64,000 bases of DNA, taken from positions 3,713,022-3,777,021 of the forward strand of contig JAREIK010002450.1 in assembly GCA_029783825.1 (NCBI GenBank). Direction: 5' to 3'. The number at the start of each line of letters is the position of its first letter. Position 1 is the stretch's first letter. The notes beneath the pieces were generated by a model that was not told the origin of the DNA, ran no database searches, and saw only the letters and a program-made list of their open reading frames with translations. Made by a program: the position numbers and the translations under genes. This document shows, one piece after another, positions 11,781 through 23,460 of the stretch. This DNA comes from Sapria himalayana. Taxonomy: Eukaryota; Streptophyta; Magnoliopsida; Malpighiales; Rafflesiaceae.

Positions 11781-11877
11781 TGTGGAATATAAAAGGAAAA
11801 AGGCTACAAGCGGGAAGCTAAACGCGAAAGAAAATAAGCGAAGGTTCTCTCTCTCTCTCTCTCCTTCTTCGTTTACA
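11781..11877 (+). repeat. 3' LTR of the copia element (97 bp)
   Basis: Same length as the 5' LTR, with five substitutions by eye, including CGGAAA to CGGGAA, AATGCG to AACGCG and GTTCACA to GTTTACA. It is followed by the TATAC TSD. Confidence 0.93.
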
Positions 11878-12458
11878 TATACTATAGTATTTTAAAAAAA
11901 TACATTTATTCTCAAAATTTGTAATTATATATTGAAATTTATAAAATTTTATTTATTTTTTTTATCAAAATTTATTTAAATATTAGGAATATTTATTTTT
12001 TTATGAATAGAATCATAATTAATAAAAATTTATGTGCATCTAAAGTCATATTTCACTTCATAAAAGTCCACGCCTTAGGTACGCCTTGTGCCTCAAGGTT
12101 CCAAGAAACTTTTCCACCTTGGTGTGCCTTGCACTTTTTAAAACTATGCATAGGATACCTAATTCTGCCCTAATTTTCCTGCAATCTCCTCTACATGAGC
12201 TGTAACATCTTTTTCAGTCTTCCCCTCTAACCTGTTATTAAGCCAACTCAAAACAGTAAACAAACTACACAAGAAAATCACATAATGCCAGCTTGACTTG
12301 TTTTTTTTCTTTATAGTCACCCGTCAGGGATCAGGGTGACTCTTGCATTCCAATATATTTTCCTACCTTTTCAATGATTCACTGCAAAACAACTTAAAAT
12401 GTAACAAAGTCAATTAATTCAACCTTTTTAGCCTCCCTACTCACTGATTTATATACTT

Positions 12459-14453
12459 TTAATCCTTAATCTTTTGAATTCTTATATATGGTAGTCCTAT
12501 TCTATTTAAATTTATTAGGCCTTTAAACCTGTCAGAAATTTTATCCCATTCGAATAATTGCTTTCCCTTTCTCATCCTCTCTTCTGTTAATCTGTCTGCT
12601 AATATATTTGCTTCTCTAAAAACATGTACCATTGTTCCTTTTAATTCAATTAATAATTTTTTAATTATATCAATCTCTTCCACGAACCTACATAGTTCTA
12701 TTTTAATTATGTTCCTTTTATCTCCTTCGAATAATTCACTAACAAGGTTGAATCTACCTGTACTTGAATATCTTGGAACCTATTTTTTTTATAGATCTGC
12801 AACCCCTTATGCAAGGTCATAATCTCTGCATGTAGGGCTGAAGATACTTTCTCTCTCATCGCGAATGTTTTCATTACTTTTCTCTCTTCATTCCTTATTG
12901 TACCTCTTCCACCTGTAGCTCCAATTTCTTTCTTAAAGCAACCATCCATGTTGAGAGCTAATCCACCTTGTGGAGGATTTTCCCTGCGAACAATTCTTAT
13001 TTTTGGCTACATTCGTGTTTTTGTGGTGAGGCCCCATATCTTTTTTCTATTTTGTCTGACTCTATATTTCTAATTCTTATTGGATTGCAGGCTGAAAAAA
13101 ATAAACTTTTTCTTTTAATTTCTTCTAGTATATTATCAAAATTTTTTGGAATACCCTCGAACCTACTCTTATTTCTAGCTTTTCATAAGTACCAGATTGC
13201 TATATGTAGAATATAATTTCTTATCCATTTAAGAATTTTATTTTCGTAGATTTTTTACTCCAATTTTTTAATCTTTCTTTCAGATCTGTCGAACATTTAT
13301 CAATGTTTGTCTCTACCTCCAACATTTGCCAAAGCTTTATGTTTATCTTTCATGTTGAAAATAGGTGATTAATGCTTTCCACCTCTTGATGGTAATATTC
13401 ACATCTTGATACTAATTTTATTCTTTTTCTCTGTATGTTATTATCTACCGGTATCATTTTTGAGAGCAGTTTTCACATAAAAATATTTATTTTTTGTGAT
13501 AACTTCTTTACCCATGTCGTCTTGATATTTATTGTGCCGGCCTTTTATTTCTCACTAGCCATTTGATATTATTTAGTATGAATTTTTCTTGTAGATCTAA
13601 TATTCATTTCCATCAACTCCTCGATAATATTGCATGTTTATCAATAATATTCTGTTGCCTCTACATTAATTTCCAGTTTTTTGATGTATTTCTTGAGTCT
13701 TTGAAAGCCTTGTTTCTAAGATCATACCTAGCCTTTACGTATTCCATTTAGATGCTACTATTTTTTTGTCAGCCTCCACCAGTTCTTACAGGCCCAGGAT
13801 TTAGCTATATCATTTAATTTAGAGAAACCTAAACTAGCCTCCTCCCTCGGATAACATAAATTCTTTCATTTTTTCTAATGTAGTTTATTTTTACCTTCTT
13901 TTTTATCTCATAAGAAATTAGTCATTTCTTTTTTAGATTTTTTATTATGGATTTTGGTGGCTGAATTGATATTAAAATATGTGCTAACGAACATTGTAGC
14001 ACATGCGTTATTAACCTGATTTTTTCTGTCATGGTTAACAAATTTTTTTTCCAACCCGCTATCTTTCGTTTCCTTTTTTTTCACTAAAAACTCTAGCACT
14101 TCTTTCTTAAGCATTCCTTCATAGATCAGACACCCCATATACATCAATGTGCTTTTCTTTTGTATAAATTTTATAATTTTTTTAACCTTTTAGGCTGTAT
14201 TTTCAAGCATTTTTTGGCTAATAGAAATTGACATATGTTCTTATATAATCTTTGTCATGTTTCCTCTTCGAATGTTTGCAGGAACCTCATCAATTTTTTT
14301 ATTGTTCGACTATCAGTGTTCGTAAAAATAATAAAATCATCTACATATATCAAATAGCTCACGTTGGGCGTGTGCCTTGGTTGCTTATATATCAAGTTGC
14401 TACCCTTTTTCATTTCATTCTTTTAATTTATAATGAATAGTTCTATACATATG
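12459..14453 (-). pseudogene. LINE-1 ORF2 C-terminal half (RT fragment, zinc finger, RNase H)
   Basis: Reading on the minus strand from 14453 down, the RT palm motif is PNVSYLIYVDDFIIFTN, with YVDD coded at 14336-14347. Near 13450-13370 is the zf-RVT-like remnant SRCEYYHQEVESINHLF. Near 12960-12700 is a plant LINE RNase H with MDGCFKKEIGATGGRGTIRN, HAEIMTLHKGLQIY and VQVDSTLLVN. The end is GLPYIRIQKIKD and a stop at 12459. The full-length copy at 30.6 kb ends with the near-identical YIRIQKVKD. Stops and frameshifts break it throughout. It lacks the endonuclease and ORF1, so it is a dead 5'-truncated copy. Confidence 0.8.
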
Positions 14454-14460
14454 TTATAAT

Positions 14461-15540
14461 CTTATTTTATTGTAGTGTGTCAATGTAGGAAGTCTGATAT
14501 ATAGTCTCATGATTCATATAGTTTTTAATTAATTACCCCGACATATATTTTATTACAAGAGGGAAGTTTAATATATTATCATTTCTTAATTATTTAATAT
14601 TTTTATTAAATTAATTTTTTATTTGATAAAAAATAGAAAAAAAATTGTGATTTATCTTGAAAGAGACATATTCATGTATATCTTGAGTAGTAAGCAATTA
14701 AAATAATAAGATACCTAAATTCATCTATGGTCACATTTTTACAAGGTTCCAATATATATGAGTGTATTTGATCTAATGGTTTCTTACACTATCTAGATTG
14801 TTGTGTATAGTGTAGGATATGAATATCTAGTAAGATTTTCTAATTTATATCTGTCATACTTTAGGGTTGAAATATCCTTTAAAACTAAGATAAATATTCT
14901 CAAGTTGATTAGTGATGAATGATCAAGTTGAGAAAGTACAATTAACTGGTTCAACATACTTTAATATTTAAAATGAAATTTTTCTCAAAGTCTCATAGTC
15001 ATAAATTATTGTTAGTAAAAATAAAAACAAGTAACAATTGAATTATCTAGAAAAGTAATTTAAATAGTGTAAACTAACAAAATATGAATAAGTAACAAGG
15101 TTTAGGTTGAATTCTACTTTATCCAATGGCTTTAAATATTTTTTATTGGCTATAATAATATTTTCATAGCAAAAGAAGAATATAGTGAATGTATTATGAT
15201 TATTAGTAATATCAATAATAGCTTTTATGTTGATAATCTAGTAGTCTGATGTATATATATGAGTCAGGCAACCAGTAATTTTTGAAAAGAATGATTTACT
15301 ATTGTTTGAGAAAAAAAAATTTTATATTTTTCGATAAGTATAATGGTGAATGAAGTTTGTGAGGACTTCTAAATAATTTTGGTTGTCTGTAATTCTATCT
15401 CAATACTATGTAAAGTTTTTGGTCTCATTTTTTAAATAATATTAAATAACTATCTCTAGTGTAATTCATCTTTTTGTAGTATGTACACTAAATTACATCT
15501 TTTCTCCATCTATTTTTGTGGTGATAATATTTCTCCATGT
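14461..15540. other. AT-rich retrotransposon debris
   Basis: No open frame. Words near 14.83-15.18 kb, including AAATATTTTTTATTGGCTATAATAAT, resemble those at 19.68-20.38 kb, so both may come from one LTR-retrotransposon leader or LTR family. The end near 15470 resembles the last 60 bases of the window. Confidence 0.4.
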
Positions 15541-15542
15541 TG

Positions 15543-18500
15543 TTTTAGAGTTGTCAATCAAATTGGGTGGCATGAACATTGCCCGTAGCATTACATGGTT
15601 CAGTCGTGCTAGGTTCGCCATGACATTGTCTAGAACTATGCCTGGTCCTGTACCATGCCAGCTCAATGAATTACTCATGTCGTGATGGATTGGTGTGAGA
15701 TGTGCCTTGTGCCAAGCTAGACATGACTCATGTGCTTTGCTCGGTGGCATGGTCTACCAACTTGATGTCCCAGGAGTGAGCACAGTTTGGTCTCAAGTAG
15801 AGTCATGCCCTATCGGGCGACTTTCCTATGAGGCAGCCTTAAAAAAAACTAGCCATGTAAGTTGGAATTTGCCCATGTGGCCTGTCACCATTACATGGCC
15901 TATCCTACCTTGCTCGTTGCATTTTCATGCAATGGGCTTCAATAAGGACAATGATAGGCATGACCTATTGTTGTCCCTATCAGATATTTTTTTTAAAAAA
16001 ATACATGTTTAATAGTAGTAATTGGATTAAATCCTATGGCTATTGCTAGAATTCAATGACTATTGTGATTTTGAATATATATCACTATAAAAAATCAAAA
16101 AGAAAAATAATTTTTATTTATTTTGAATTCTCTATAAATAGAGGTGATAAAATTTAGAAATTTTATTCTAATTTTTCTCTTTTCTCTCTCTCTCTTTTGT
16201 GCCCTCCTCTCTCCCTCTTATTCTTTGAATTTTCAATTTTGATATATTATTTTTTTAAGTATTTATTTTATGAATTATGGCTTATGGTTATGCTTATGCA
16301 TAATGGATAGATGGTGATGTTAGTATGCATGTGAAACTTGTTTTGAGATTAGATTTTAAAAGTGATGTAGTTTTTACAATAAAGTAGTCTGTGATAATGT
16401 TATTTTATTGTTTTAAATTTTTTGTAAGTTTTATTTTTTTTAGTTTTATAATTTATTTAATAAATATAAATAATTAAAAAAATATCACATTATGAATTTA
16501 ACGATAATGGATATGAAATTGATATAGATATAGATAATAATGATAATTCTACCAAAATATTTGAGGTCGAAACTGTCTTTTTTCAATGTCCTCGACTCAA
16601 ACTCATCTGCCAATGTCGCCTAAAAAAATAGCCAAACAATAATAGTATGAAGGTATTTTAAAATAATAAAAATAAAAAATTAGAGATGTCCATGAAGAAT
16701 CGATATAATATATATATATATATATATTATCAAAAGATAAATAAATATAGAAGTCTATGTGAGGCTGGGCACCTAAAGAAGCAAACTAATTAATATACCA
16801 AAAAATATTATACATTAGATCTGAGGCAATCTCAACTTAGCAGTGGAGTTTTTCAAGCTGGATATAATTCAATTTTATTGACCCCTTCATATTTTATAAT
16901 GAATTTGAGAGAGAAAACATGATCAAATTGATTACGATCAAGAGCCTTTTGATTAGATTTTTAAAAGATTTTATGATAGTCAATATTATGCATATGTACT
17001 TTTAGTTTGCTTATAATAGAATTTCAGGTCAACAAGTAAAAATGATATAATAAAATATAAGTTAGAAAAATAATTAATAATTAATGAATTTAGAAAATTT
17101 AGTACAGTGATGTTTATAATATTATTTATATGAATTAATCATAATAACGCATCATTTGTATGCCTCGTTGTCTATTATATAGACTCAAAATGAAAATTTA
17201 TAAAAAAAAATTTAGGATTTTTAGAGATTCTCTAGCCTTATAATAACCTTACTATATATGAGCTTATGATATAAATTTTTAGGGAATATGAAAAACATAA
17301 TAAAATATTTAATATTATTTTCGATAATACTTCTAATAATAAAGTAGCTATTAGTAATTGTGTTAGGACTATGAGAGATGGACCTTAAGGTGAGATACTT
17401 TATATTAAGTGCATGTGTCACGTAATTAACCTGATAGTATATGCAATGATAAATTTTTTTTTTCACATTAGAAAAAATAAGAAATTTACTAAAATACCTT
17501 AGGCCTTCTATCAGATAATATAAGTTTAGTAGCATATGTTTGTCTGTGAGCCTAAAAAAGATACAATTTTAAATAGGTGTGAGATACTATTAGAATTACA
17601 TCTATCTTATCTTGGAGTCAAGTATTTGCTATCAATACGTGATATTCAACTACATAAATAATAAGAGTGATAAATTTATTATTAATGATTCAGATTGTGA
17701 TACAAAAATTTTTTTTATGAAATTCTTGAAGATTTTCTATGACATGATAAATATATGTTCATTTGTATAAACTTTTACTCCTTGTATTATACTTGGTGCA
17801 TATGTAATATTAGTAGAATGCTTAGTAAGTATAAAGGTCATCATGTATTTAGTGCTTTGACTATTGAGATGAAAATCAAGTATTTGAAATATCAATCTTT
17901 TATTCTAACTCTATATTATTTGACTACTTGTATGAATAATAAGGTTAGACTGGAAAGGATAAATAATATTTTAACATACATATCAACATGTAGAGATGAG
18001 GTATACTAACCTGAAGGGTTTATTCATGAAAATTAACAAATTTATTTATATATTACGATACTAGGTATGATAGTTATAGTTAGGCTCTGAATATGGATAT
18101 GGACATCATATTTAAAGATAATAACTTCTTTACCTATCACATAATAATAATAAGAATTTAGATATTTTACTATGGTAAAAATAATATAAATTCATTTATC
18201 TCGTGCTACCTATTATAGCATGTAATTTACTGACCCATTTGATTTCTAGTGTAGTATCGAAATTTGTTTTTTTTTATGATAGTCAATATTATATTAGATA
18301 GAAGATTAAGATTATGATCAAATATCATAGATGTACTTGCATGTATGAAAGATTGAAAAAATTCAAGTTTGGTTATTTATGATAAAGCATAAAAGGTGAT
18401 GGCAGATGATGAATCATTTGATATGAAGATCAAAGATATTGAGGGTACTAGTGATATCTTCTGACTCATTCATGATGCTTATCTGCATTCGCACTATCAT

Positions 18501-18930
18501 TTTAAAGATACCAATTGATGATTTTTGATTTATGTGATAGTGATACTGTCCTAGTATTTATTTTTGTTATTTTTTTATTTCATTATGATTTATGTACTTT
18601 TGATATATTACATATTAGATTACACATTATTATTTTAAATTTTGATGTTTTTTTATTTCAATATAATTTACACATTAATTATATTATGCTTTTATTTCAT
18701 TTTTGAAAATAAATTAAAATTTTGTTTTTTTTTATTTAAGCCTGAACCCAACACAATGTCAAGTTATGATTGCATCGTGCTCGGCACGACCCAACGCTTT
18801 GTAAGCCAACCATGTCATGCTGGGCTGCTATTCTGGTTCTCGTGTCATGCTTGGCATAACACTATGGCATGACCATGCATCACCGAAATGATCCGTGCCG
18901 GCATGTCACGACTCATTTAACACTTTTTTT
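15543..18930 (+). mobile_element. Decayed hAT element (hAT-A)
   Basis: The left end near 15543 reads AGAGTTGTCAATC. The right end near 18920 reads ATTTAACACTT, its degenerate inverse. Both terminal regions carry the GC-rich words (GTGCC, GGCATG) seen at all hAT ends in this window. Between about 16.56 and 18.47 kb the DNA is collinear with the hAT-C transposase gene. Examples are GTGAGGCTGGGCACCTAAAG near 16757, a CATGTGTCACGTAATTAACCTGATAGT stretch near 17412, and the segment for EMKIKYLKYQSF near 17866-17900. Stops are everywhere. No clear 8-bp TSD could be assigned. Confidence 0.7.
16704..16729. repeat. (TA)n microsatellite
   Basis: An uninterrupted run of TA dinucleotides within the hAT-A relic. 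Confidence 0.9.
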
Positions 18931-19624
18931 ATTGATTCCTCCAAAAATAAAAAGTTATGCTAACTAGTAATTTTTTTAATAATGAACTACCAAAACTTTA
19001 ATTAGGATCTCTACCTAGATAAAGTGTAATCATCACCACTGGCATTGCTACCATTGTCTGACATTTGCTTGGTTGCCATTTTTCATTGAGTATTTTTCAT
19101 GCCTACTACCATGGGTCTAACATGCTTATACTATTTTGTCATTGCTGAAATTTTGGAGATAAAATTTCTCCATTGTCAACATAGTGGGCTTCGAATAACA
19201 CCTATATCGCCGTACATTTTTCACACACTGTGGATGTATGATATCATGGGGTGAAAATCTAAAATAATGTTATTGTTGGCGCACAATAGATTTGAGTTTC
19301 TAGCCCTTACCTACCCACATCTTAGTGTTTATTTTTCATGGTATTACTTTGCAACCATGTTAAAATCTGAAATAATGAATAATATTAATAATACAATAAT
19401 ATTTGTTAATAAAATTTATGTATCTAATGTTTTATATAATGGTTAAATGTGATTAAATCAGCTCATAAGTCAAATGCTCTTATTACAAAGCATAAAATAA
19501 AAATAAAGTAAAAAAATTGTAATAATAATTAAATATTTAATGTCTTCTCTTTTCATATCATTCTACTAGATATCATTACGTCTAAGTATATATTAGATTG
19601 AATTAGTCCTTACCCGAACCATAA
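18931..19624. other. No gene recognised; possible LTR-retrotransposon leader
   Basis: Only short frames. The part near 19.37-19.56 kb resembles the LTR-like block at 1.60-1.79 kb (AAAGCATAAAATAAAAATAAAG then TTGTAATA). Nothing else was recognised. Confidence 0.35.
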
Positions 19625-20230
19625 TGGCTTATGGGATAAGAAATTTTGGTAAGATTTTTTAATTAAGATGTCTTATATTCTAAAGTTGAAATATTCTTAA
19701 GATAAGAATATGATATTCCTAATTTTACAAGTGTTAGGTAACCAAATTAAGAGTACACAATCAAAGAGTGTAAGATACTAAAATATTTCTTAATTAAGAT
19801 GTCGTACATGAAAGAGTCGAAATATTCTTAAGACTGGAGCAAATTATTTTTAATTCAGCTAGTGTTAAGTGACCAAATTAAGAATACACAATCAAATAGT
19901 GAAATATGCTAAAATATTTAGGAGATATTACTATTGATAAGAAAATATACAATTCTCAATGATAAATTCATAATGGAGTATTTCTTAATTTTGGTAAGAT
20001 TTCCTAATTAAGATGTCTTACATGCTAGAGTCGAAATATTCGTAAGACTAAAATAATATATTCTTAATTTCGCTAGTGTTAGGTGACAAAATTAAGAATA
20101 CACAATCAAAGAGTGTAACATACTAAAATATTTAGGAGCAAATATATTACCATCAAAGAGAGAGTTCAATTATCAATGTTGAATTTATAATGGAGTATTT
20201 CTTAGAGTTTCTTGATGCTACAAGCAAATG
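19625..20230. repeat. Three-copy tandem repeat with one shortened unit
   Basis: The landmark AATTAAGATGTC starts at 19661, 19792 and 20006. Each is followed by AGAGTCGAAATATTC-type, CTAGTGTTAGGTGACC-type and AATACACAATCAAA words in the same order. The first unit is about 131 bp and the second about 214 bp, so the first lacks roughly 80 bp of the later half. It lies upstream of a minus-strand copia primer site and may be retrotransposon leader sequence. Confidence 0.7.
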
Positions 20231-20523
20231 TCAATGAAAGTAGAAATAATATAAGAGTTGAGTTGTTTGAAAAGAAAACTCACAGAGAGTAAATTTTTTA
20301 TATAATTATCATATCCATTGGGTTTTAAATGTTTGTCATGACTATAATAATCTTTTCGAAAAAAGAAAAGAATGTAATGTATATAGTATTATTATATCAT
20401 TTGCCCATCTTCTAGGTGTGGCATGCATGTACTTTGTTTGTACAGTGTACACAACTATGTACCTAGGGCTTTATAGATCACATCCACCCACACATCATAG
20501 GGCTTATTTTTCTTTAGAGTATA

Positions 20524-20720
20524 GCTCTAATACTATGTTGATTTTTTATGTTGCATAATATATAATAAATATAATCACATTGATAGACGAATGATGATAA
20601 TGATTGAGATAGTCTACAAGTTGAGTGTTCCAATCAAAAATATAAAAATAAAAGAAAAGGAACATACAAAGTAAAAACTACAATATAATTCATAAAATCA
20701 CGTGTTTATACATGTCACGT
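20524..20720 (-). mobile_element. Minus-strand copia primer site and LTR remnant
   Basis: At 20524-20539 the plus strand reads GCTCTAATACTATGTT, the inverse of a decayed Met-tRNA primer site (TAGTATTAGAGC). The adjoining DNA to the right should therefore be the 5' LTR of a minus-strand copia element whose internal region lies to the left. The far end of this LTR is not resolved. Confidence 0.5.
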
Positions 20721-21236
20721 GCTCTAATTAAAAAGTGTAATTCATATATTTTATAAAAGAAAATGATCATCTCCAACCAAAAAGAGTAATTCAGACATTT
20801 CATAAAAAAATAATTTCATAAAATCAATAAAAATATATGAAATAATAATATATTAGAATATATATCAGATAAATTTAGTACTTACTATATGTATTACGTG
20901 ATTATACATCAAATTTTTTGAGCTAAATTACTCTTATAAAATAGGATGATTAAAAGAAAAAATAAATATCTAATTGAGATAACTTGGATAATATTATTTA
21001 GGAGAAGTATTCTATAATATTTTGGGGAGATGTAATTTTAACAACAAATTTCTTGATCAGATGGATATCTTCTTTTGTCATTTCATAATGTGTATTTGTT
21101 TAGATCATATATTCCGAAGAAAGATTATTTAACTCACTTAGAGTTTTTGGAAATACTTATTTGCTTATGATATTTTTTCAAGACAGAATTAATTGATACC
21201 TAGTGACTTGAGGTGTGTCTTCCTTGACCACTCCAT
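20721..21236. other. AT-rich DNA, nothing recognised
   Basis: No frame over about 60 codons and no recognisable domain. Probably the eroded LTR continued. Confidence 0.35.
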
Positions 21237-21510
21237 TACCCAAAGTGAATACAAGTATTTTTCACTAGAGATTGATAGAAATTTAGTGAGTGTTGACATT
21301 ATATATTTCAAGTAAGCCATTTTTTATTGAATCTAAGAATAGTAAGAGTTCAAAAGATACTTCTAAACTTTTTATCTTTTCTTACTTTTTAGTAGTTCTA
21401 CTTGGACCTTCAGCTAGTAGAGAAAGTTACCTATTTATTACATATGAATTCGTTGATTCATATTATGATGATACTTTTGTAGAGTCAAATGTGTATAAAT
21501 AAATAAATAT
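21237..21510 (+). pseudogene. Copia integrase C-terminus / linker fragment
   Basis: The frame near 21290 reads YISSKPFFIESKNSKSS, a decayed form of the copia ADVTFFESKPFF segment that joins integrase to RT. The following CTAGTAGAGAAAGTTACCTA stretch recurs near 26.48 and 62.39 kb, marking three copies of one copia family. Confidence 0.6.
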
Positions 21511-22399
21511 CAAATTGACTTTATAGATAATATTTTTTAGGATGTGAATTTTTTTTTTTGAGTTTGATGGATGCAATAAATTATGATTTATGAGTCAACT
21601 CTAGTTTAGTCTCATGATGAGCTAAAAATTTTGAAACTTGAACACCCAAGACTTAGGCAGTGTTTATTTTTTTTACTTAATATTGAATATAATTTTTTAT
21701 GAATTTAATATTGAATGATACTTAATAGCATTAAGTAATAAGTTGTTTGTTTTTTAATATTTGATAATGAATAGGGATAGTAACGAGGTAAAATAAAAAA
21801 TAAATAAATGAGTCGAGTCGAGATGAGGTAGTCCCATGCCTAATCCCCTATTGTCATCCATAATAATGAGGGTTATTAGTTCTTCTCATTATTAGGTAAT
21901 GATAAATTTTTTCTTATTTTGATTGAAAATAATTTTTATTGAATAGAAAATATCAAATATTTTAATTTTTTCTATTCAAAATTTTTTTAAAAAAATTCAG
22001 CATTAAGTTATATATTTTTTGAAAAACATACAGCTGAATACTGAAAGTAAATTATTTTAAGTGTTCAGCCCAAAAAATAAACAAGTCCTTGGGGCCTATA
22101 TACTAGGAGTAAATAACATATACAATATGCTCAAATAAACAAGTCCTTTCTAGTTTTGACGTTTTGATCATTCTTAGGTAGGGTCAAATAAGTTACACTC
22201 ATCACTTGATATCATATATATTGTCTACAATAGTCTTCTCCCTTTATTTTTTTTATTTTTTTTTCATGATGATGCTAATATATATGTATCTTTGTGAGAC
22301 ATTATATCATTCTAGATGTCATCAAATAATGTTAAATGAGATAGATACTCATCACTCTAATGAGATTTTAAAAGTAGTACCATGATCTATGGGAAAATT
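21511..22399. other. AT-rich DNA between copia fragments
   Basis: No gene recognised. It separates the integrase-linker fragment from the RT fragment that follows, so it may hold an unrecognised insertion. Confidence 0.35.
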
Positions 22400-23460
22400 T
22401 TTTGTTAGTTGTATGTGAATTTTCATTGTGAGACAAGTTCACATGGGAAGGTAAATCTTTTTAAGGAGACACTTGCAATGAGGAGGTTCACTCAGACAAG
22501 TCTATACTAATTTTATTTCTTGTGTATGCAAATGATATTCTAATTTTAGAAGATGATAAGTTATAATTTATCCAACCCAAAGAATACATTTAGTTCTTGT
22601 TTCAAATTAAGAATCTTGAGATACTCAAATATATTTTAGTGTAGAAGTAGTTTATTTTAGGAAAGGGATTATTTTTTTCACTTTAGAGATATGCAATTAT
22701 TATTCTTATAAGGTAGCCTCTTATGTTGTAATTCAATAAATATTACTTTTGATATATATATATATATAAATTTATTGTACGATATGATTTTTTTACTTGA
22801 TTCTATTATTTACAGAAGATTTATAGAAAATATTAACTATCTAATTATTATCAGATCAGATTTATTCTATATAGTTAGTATAATTAGTGATTTTTGAAAT
22901 TCTCCTTGTTAAGATCTCTCAAATATAGTTTTTCGCATATTAAACTATGAAAATAAATATTTAGGACTTTATATCTTTTTCAATGTCTATAAAAACTTGT
23001 ATTTAGTTGAGTTTGTATATTTTAGTTGAGCTGTAGCATGTACTGAGAGGATGTGTACGTCAGATATATATTTTTCTTAGAAATAATCTATTTTAAGAAA
23101 AATAAGAGATATATTATTATTTCAAGATTTAATATTAAAATAGAGTTAAAAATAATAATGACTATTATTTGCATGATATTTTAGATCTGGTACCTATTTG
23201 TGGAGATCAGATATCCATTTTCTTCTCTTATTATTTTTATTGTGATAATTAGGGAACAAAATATATTATATATAATATATAATTTGATGTTTTAAGAGAG
23301 AACAAAATGCATAGATTTCAATTGTTTTTTTTCTTAATGAGAAGATATAAGATATATTATTATTATTATTTATATTTAGACAGTAGAACAACCAGTGAAT
23401 ATCATCATTGAAGCCTTGAAAAGGCTACAACTTACATTCTTTCCTCCGAGACATTCTAGG
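22400..23460 (+). pseudogene. Decayed Ty1/copia RT and RNase H
   Basis: A plus-strand frame near 22508-22560 gives LILFLVYANDILILEDD, the RT palm. Its YVDD box has become YAND (Tyr codon 22525-22527). FQIKNLEILKYILV follows near 22600. Further down, near 22920-23100, is the RNase H region, with FS*K*SILRKIRDI where copia has FLGNNLVSWKSKKQ. It is probably the continuation of the fragment at 21.2-21.5 kb. Many stops. Confidence 0.6.

Larger units (their letters stand above)
7086..11877 (+). mobile_element. Full-length Ty1/copia retrotransposon with 97-bp LTRs
   Basis: The element is 4,792 bp and flanked by a perfect 5-bp TSD, TATAC (7081-7085 and 11878-11882). LTRs begin TG and end CA and are both 97 bp. 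By eye they differ at five positions, about 95% identity. The order is 5' LTR, Met-tRNA primer site, leader, gag, protease, integrase, RT, RNase H, polypurine tract, 3' LTR. Integrase before RT defines copia. It is structurally complete but coding-dead: seven in-frame stops, one frameshift and a mutated RT active site. LTRs this short are unusual for an element with its own gag-pol. The lineage was not determined. Confidence 0.93.
6970..12148. mobile_element. MITE with 8-bp TSD (hAT-like), about 382 bp, split by the copia element
   Basis: A perfect 8-bp TSD, CATAGGAT, lies at 6962-6969 and 12149-12156. The element begins CATAGTTGTGAAAGGC and ends with the inverse of CATAGTTTTAAAAAG, followed in both arms by short words such as AAGGCGCGCCTAGG and CTCAAGGCAC. 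Removing the copia element (7086-11877) and one TATAC leaves about 382 bp with no coding capacity. An 8-bp TSD is typical of hAT. The transposase source is not in the window in recognisable form. Confidence 0.75.
6071..14453 (-). mobile_element. 5'-truncated plant L1-type LINE (LINE-1), split by a MITE carrying a copia element
   Basis: The minus-strand 3' end is the T-run at 6071-6078, followed by the family-specific 3' untranslated sequence. The same sequence is at 29557-30620 and, on the other strand, at 2500-2620. The body resumes at 12157 and carries an ORF2 C-terminal half to about 14453. Beyond that it stops matching the full-length copy, so it is 5' truncated inside the RT domain. A weak candidate TSD, TTATAAT, lies at 6064-6070 and 14454-14460. 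The insert 6970-12148 plus one 8-bp TSD copy is foreign. The LINE itself is about 3.2 kb. Confidence 0.75.
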
